Below, piece after piece: positions 62,501 through 64,000 of a stretch of DNA of 64,000 nucleotides (the first letter of the stretch is position 1; each line of letters starts with the position of its first letter). The notes beneath the pieces are model-generated. The model ran no database searches. It saw only the letters and a list, made by a program, of their open reading frames with translations, and was not told the origin of the DNA. This DNA comes from Nitzschia sp. pyKryTriq1 (Eukaryota > Bacillariophyta > Bacillariophyceae > Bacillariales > Bacillariaceae): positions 830,722-894,721 of the forward strand of contig OY101121.1 of the NCBI GenBank assembly GCA_956465555.1, in the 5' to 3' direction. The translations under genes and the position numbers were made by a program.

Positions 62501-62692
62501 CACCAAAATGGCATGGAGGTCAATCATAGCATCAATCTTCTCCGCAAGATCAGCCCCAGGATAAGATTGAATGTCGTTGATGACAATCGAACCACCAGCG
62601 GGGTCACTTTCCTTGGAAGCCCCAGCGGCGACTTCAATGTCCTCGAAGACCAGGGGAACGCCTTCGCTTGAGGCTTTCGTGTTGGGGGGCAT
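59545..62692 (-). CDS. Glutaredoxin-DUF4395-TDT/SLAC1 channel-hemerythrin fusion protein (3 exons)
   Basis: Exons are 61727-62692, 61531-61631 and 59545-61438 (986 aa). Introns are GT-AG with matching phases (0, then 2/1). Residues 40-150 are a glutaredoxin with the dithiol site CPFC (70-73), TVP cis-proline loop (about 115) and IGGCDD glutathione-binding end. Residues 173-322 are a DUF4395-type membrane domain (NPLFWFPN start, CLGC pair at 305-308). Residues about 384-736 are a ten-helix TDT/SLAC1/TehA-like anion channel (HMQVGYFALPLSIAAL). Residues about 793-893 are a hemerythrin-like four-helix bundle (HLNRFSILHEEHSKHEDE, HDHAKQF, DDHDEF, HFEEHLKGEED) with enough His/Glu for a di-iron site. 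A 90-residue tail ends IPRGASGWWRYY. I infer a redox-, iron- or oxygen-gated anion channel. If intron 1 is kept, translation stops 10 codons later, leaving glutaredoxin-DUF4395 alone. Confidence 0.87.
61439..61530 (-). other. Fusion-gene intron 2 (92 bp), homologous to intron 1
   Basis: The donor is GTGAGT and the acceptor ATGACAG, with branch-site-like TTTTCTAAC. Over most of its length it aligns with intron 1, including the segment ATTTTCTAAC-x-AATTT. Confidence 0.88.
61632..61726 (-). other. Fusion-gene intron 1 (95 bp), homologous to intron 2
   Basis: The donor is GTAAGT and the acceptor ACGACAG. It shares with intron 2 the order GT-AGTA-CG-GCTTT, GAAGC, CGAGC, ATTTTCTAAC, CATG-x-TTG and TATTGCTTC. 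Confidence 0.88.
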
Positions 62693-63796
62693 GGTGCGAG
62701 TGAGTGGTAGAAACAAGAAATGAAGTGGGGAGACGCAAGCGGTTTGTCTGCTGCTCTCTTTTCAAGTTTATTAATATGAACAGAACGATGAACGCGTTTC
62801 TGGCGTCGCCTTCGTTGCGGTCGTTGGTTCTTTCGAAAGCCGCGCGCTGTAGCTACTTGTACGAACTGTACGAAAAGTAGTGTTGCTGCCGTTGGTGCAG
62901 TTTTCGGGGTCAAACCGGTTCGTCGAATGATGAAGAGAATCCTGCATGCACTACCACCAAGCTATGTACCATTACTGTATGGAGCATTCTGGCGCCCATT
63001 ACCTGGTACTGCATTTGGAGCATTATTGCGCCGGCTGGCTGGGGTGTCTTAAAAACGTTTGTTTATTGAGAGAGTGATTCCAGATTCCGTATTCCTATAG
63101 ACCTTCCGACCGTGCGTCCGATAATGTGTGTGATTATAATTTCTTGGTTACGCTACTTTCTCATGTGTTTCCCGGTTGCTGCTTTGGAGCCACTGGGTGT
63201 AGTGTGCTGCAGATGTTACCCGGATTTGTGGATTATGTTATGATCAGATTTTTGGGCAACCCTCCAGCCACGTAGTCTGCAGTCCAGTAAGCTTCTGACG
63301 AAAAGAGGACTTTTCTGCCCATAATCGCTTGTTTTTCACGTTTTGTACCGTTCAAAAATCCAAATAAAACAGTAAGCGCCCTTCTAAAACTCAAATAAAA
63401 CAGTAAGCGCTTCCCAGAAAGGATGGAAATATCACGATAATGACATATATAATCATCAAAAATAGCAAGTAATGAATGATTCTGAGGCGCGTAAAATCCA
63501 AAACCATGCCATCAAATGCGAAAGTGTCATCGGTCATTGGTCATCGTCGCCTGCGCAATTCGAGATTTTAAAGTTTTGGATGCGAAATTTTCAATGGCTC
63601 ATAAGGATCCCGGAGGTTCAAAGGCGCGTTAAAATACGAGGTGCGGAGGATTGTTTTCTTTATTTAACGCATGTGACACCAATCTTCTTCTTTTTCCTTT
63701 CTTTTCCCCTCCTTTTTCTTTTATAAAATCCGAGCAAACTACGTGGGGGGTGGCTAGCTGATTTTCGGTTGATGTGAAGGGTGGGCTGATTTCCGA
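62693..63796. other. Intergenic region at right side
   Basis: It includes the promoter of the fusion gene, an imperfect repeat of GGAGCATT-x-TGGCGCC type near 62981-63030 and a 19-bp direct repeat at 63361-63410. A T/C-rich tract lies near 63685-63720. No confident gene is seen. Confidence 0.5.
63361..63410. repeat. 19-bp direct repeat
   Basis: CAAATAAAACAGTAAGCGC at 63361-63379 and again at 63392-63410, separated by 12 bases. Confidence 0.88.
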
Positions 63797-64000
63797 TCAC
63801 GCCAACTCTTTTGTCAATGCGTTCAAAATGTACTTTGTTGGCCGGAAGATAGGCCAGTGCTTCCCACATATCGCTATGAAATTCAAAGACCAAAGCTTCC
63901 CAAATCCCTTGATGGGTTGTTTGACAAGGTTCAAAATCTTCTTGTAGATGTTTGCGGCCTCAATGGTTGACTTGGGCTGTTCGGAATACTTTTCGGCGGT
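63797..64000 (-). CDS. Possible C-terminal end of a gene running off the window
   Basis: The minus-strand frame is open from the window edge to a TGA at 63797-63799 (67 codons). It reads as a Lys/Ile-rich stretch with EAANIYKKILNLVKQPI and FRPTKYILNAL. No family is recognised. A second frame overlaps at 63660-63893. It could be a real 3' exon or chance. Confidence 0.25.
   Translation of the reverse strand, partial: TAEKYSEQPKSTIEAANIYKKILNLVKQPIKGFGKLWSLNFIAICGKHWPIFRPTKYILNALTKELA

Noticed and set aside
1-64000. tRNA, rRNA or snRNA genes
   Set aside because: I scanned intergenic DNA for B-box-like GGTTCGAATCC and clover-leaf pairs and found none that fold. A computed scan would be needed to exclude them.
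1-64000. CRISPR array or prokaryotic operon
   Set aside because: No regularly spaced repeats with unique spacers. Introns and alternating strands show eukaryotic nuclear DNA.

Overview
This window is nuclear DNA of a photosynthetic stramenopile, most likely a diatom. The evidence is a eukaryotic gene set (TAF1, PP1, PRMT1, NR2C2AP, ArfGAP, GPALPP1, RING and TKL kinase genes). Introns are few, short and GT-AG (49 to 284 bp). Some proteins carry signal-peptide-like N-termini of the type diatoms use for plastid import, and one organellar isoleucyl-tRNA synthetase is present. Many proteins have long Ser/Asp/Gln-rich disordered tails. I could not run searches. Species is not assigned; family names rest on motifs read by eye.

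Layout. 0.2-7 kb: Cys-rich surface protein (+), PAF-acetylhydrolase (-), membrane SET-domain protein (+), ArfGAP (-). 7.9-16 kb: GPALPP1-like protein (+), amidohydrolase-2 (-), TAF1 (+). 16.5-26 kb: O-fucosyltransferase-like protein (+), organellar IleRS (-, four exons), mitochondrial carrier (+), helicase-associated-domain protein (-). 27-35 kb: two membrane proteins of unknown role (+), PRMT1 (-), GT4 glycosyltransferase (-). 36-43 kb: reverse-transcriptase fossil, a degenerate F1-ATPase alpha paralogue (-), PP1 (+), NR2C2AP (-). 44-58.8 kb: a protein with four KSGxLHGMR repeats (-), membrane-anchored TKL kinase (+), MORN protein (+), PPPDE/DeSI-type protein (-), YxFGD-repeat membrane protein (+), RING-H2 protein (+). 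59.5-62.7 kb: a three-exon gene whose splicing phases join glutaredoxin, DUF4395, a TDT/SLAC1-type anion channel and a hemerythrin-like domain in one 986-residue protein. This is the most unusual object in the window. Its two introns are homologous to each other.

Genes largely alternate strands, and many are tail-to-tail with only 20 to 180 bp between stop codons. There is no operon logic, and neighbours do not form an obvious pathway. Intergenic DNA has its own character. It is loaded with GTAC-based palindromes (GTACCGGTAC, AGTACAGTAC, GGTACCT arrays) and with short TCTCTAGTAGAGA-type palindromes. I saw both mainly outside coding sequence. Exon joins below were worked out by hand from splice sites, reading phase and family conservation. 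Coordinates may be off by one or two bases in places.
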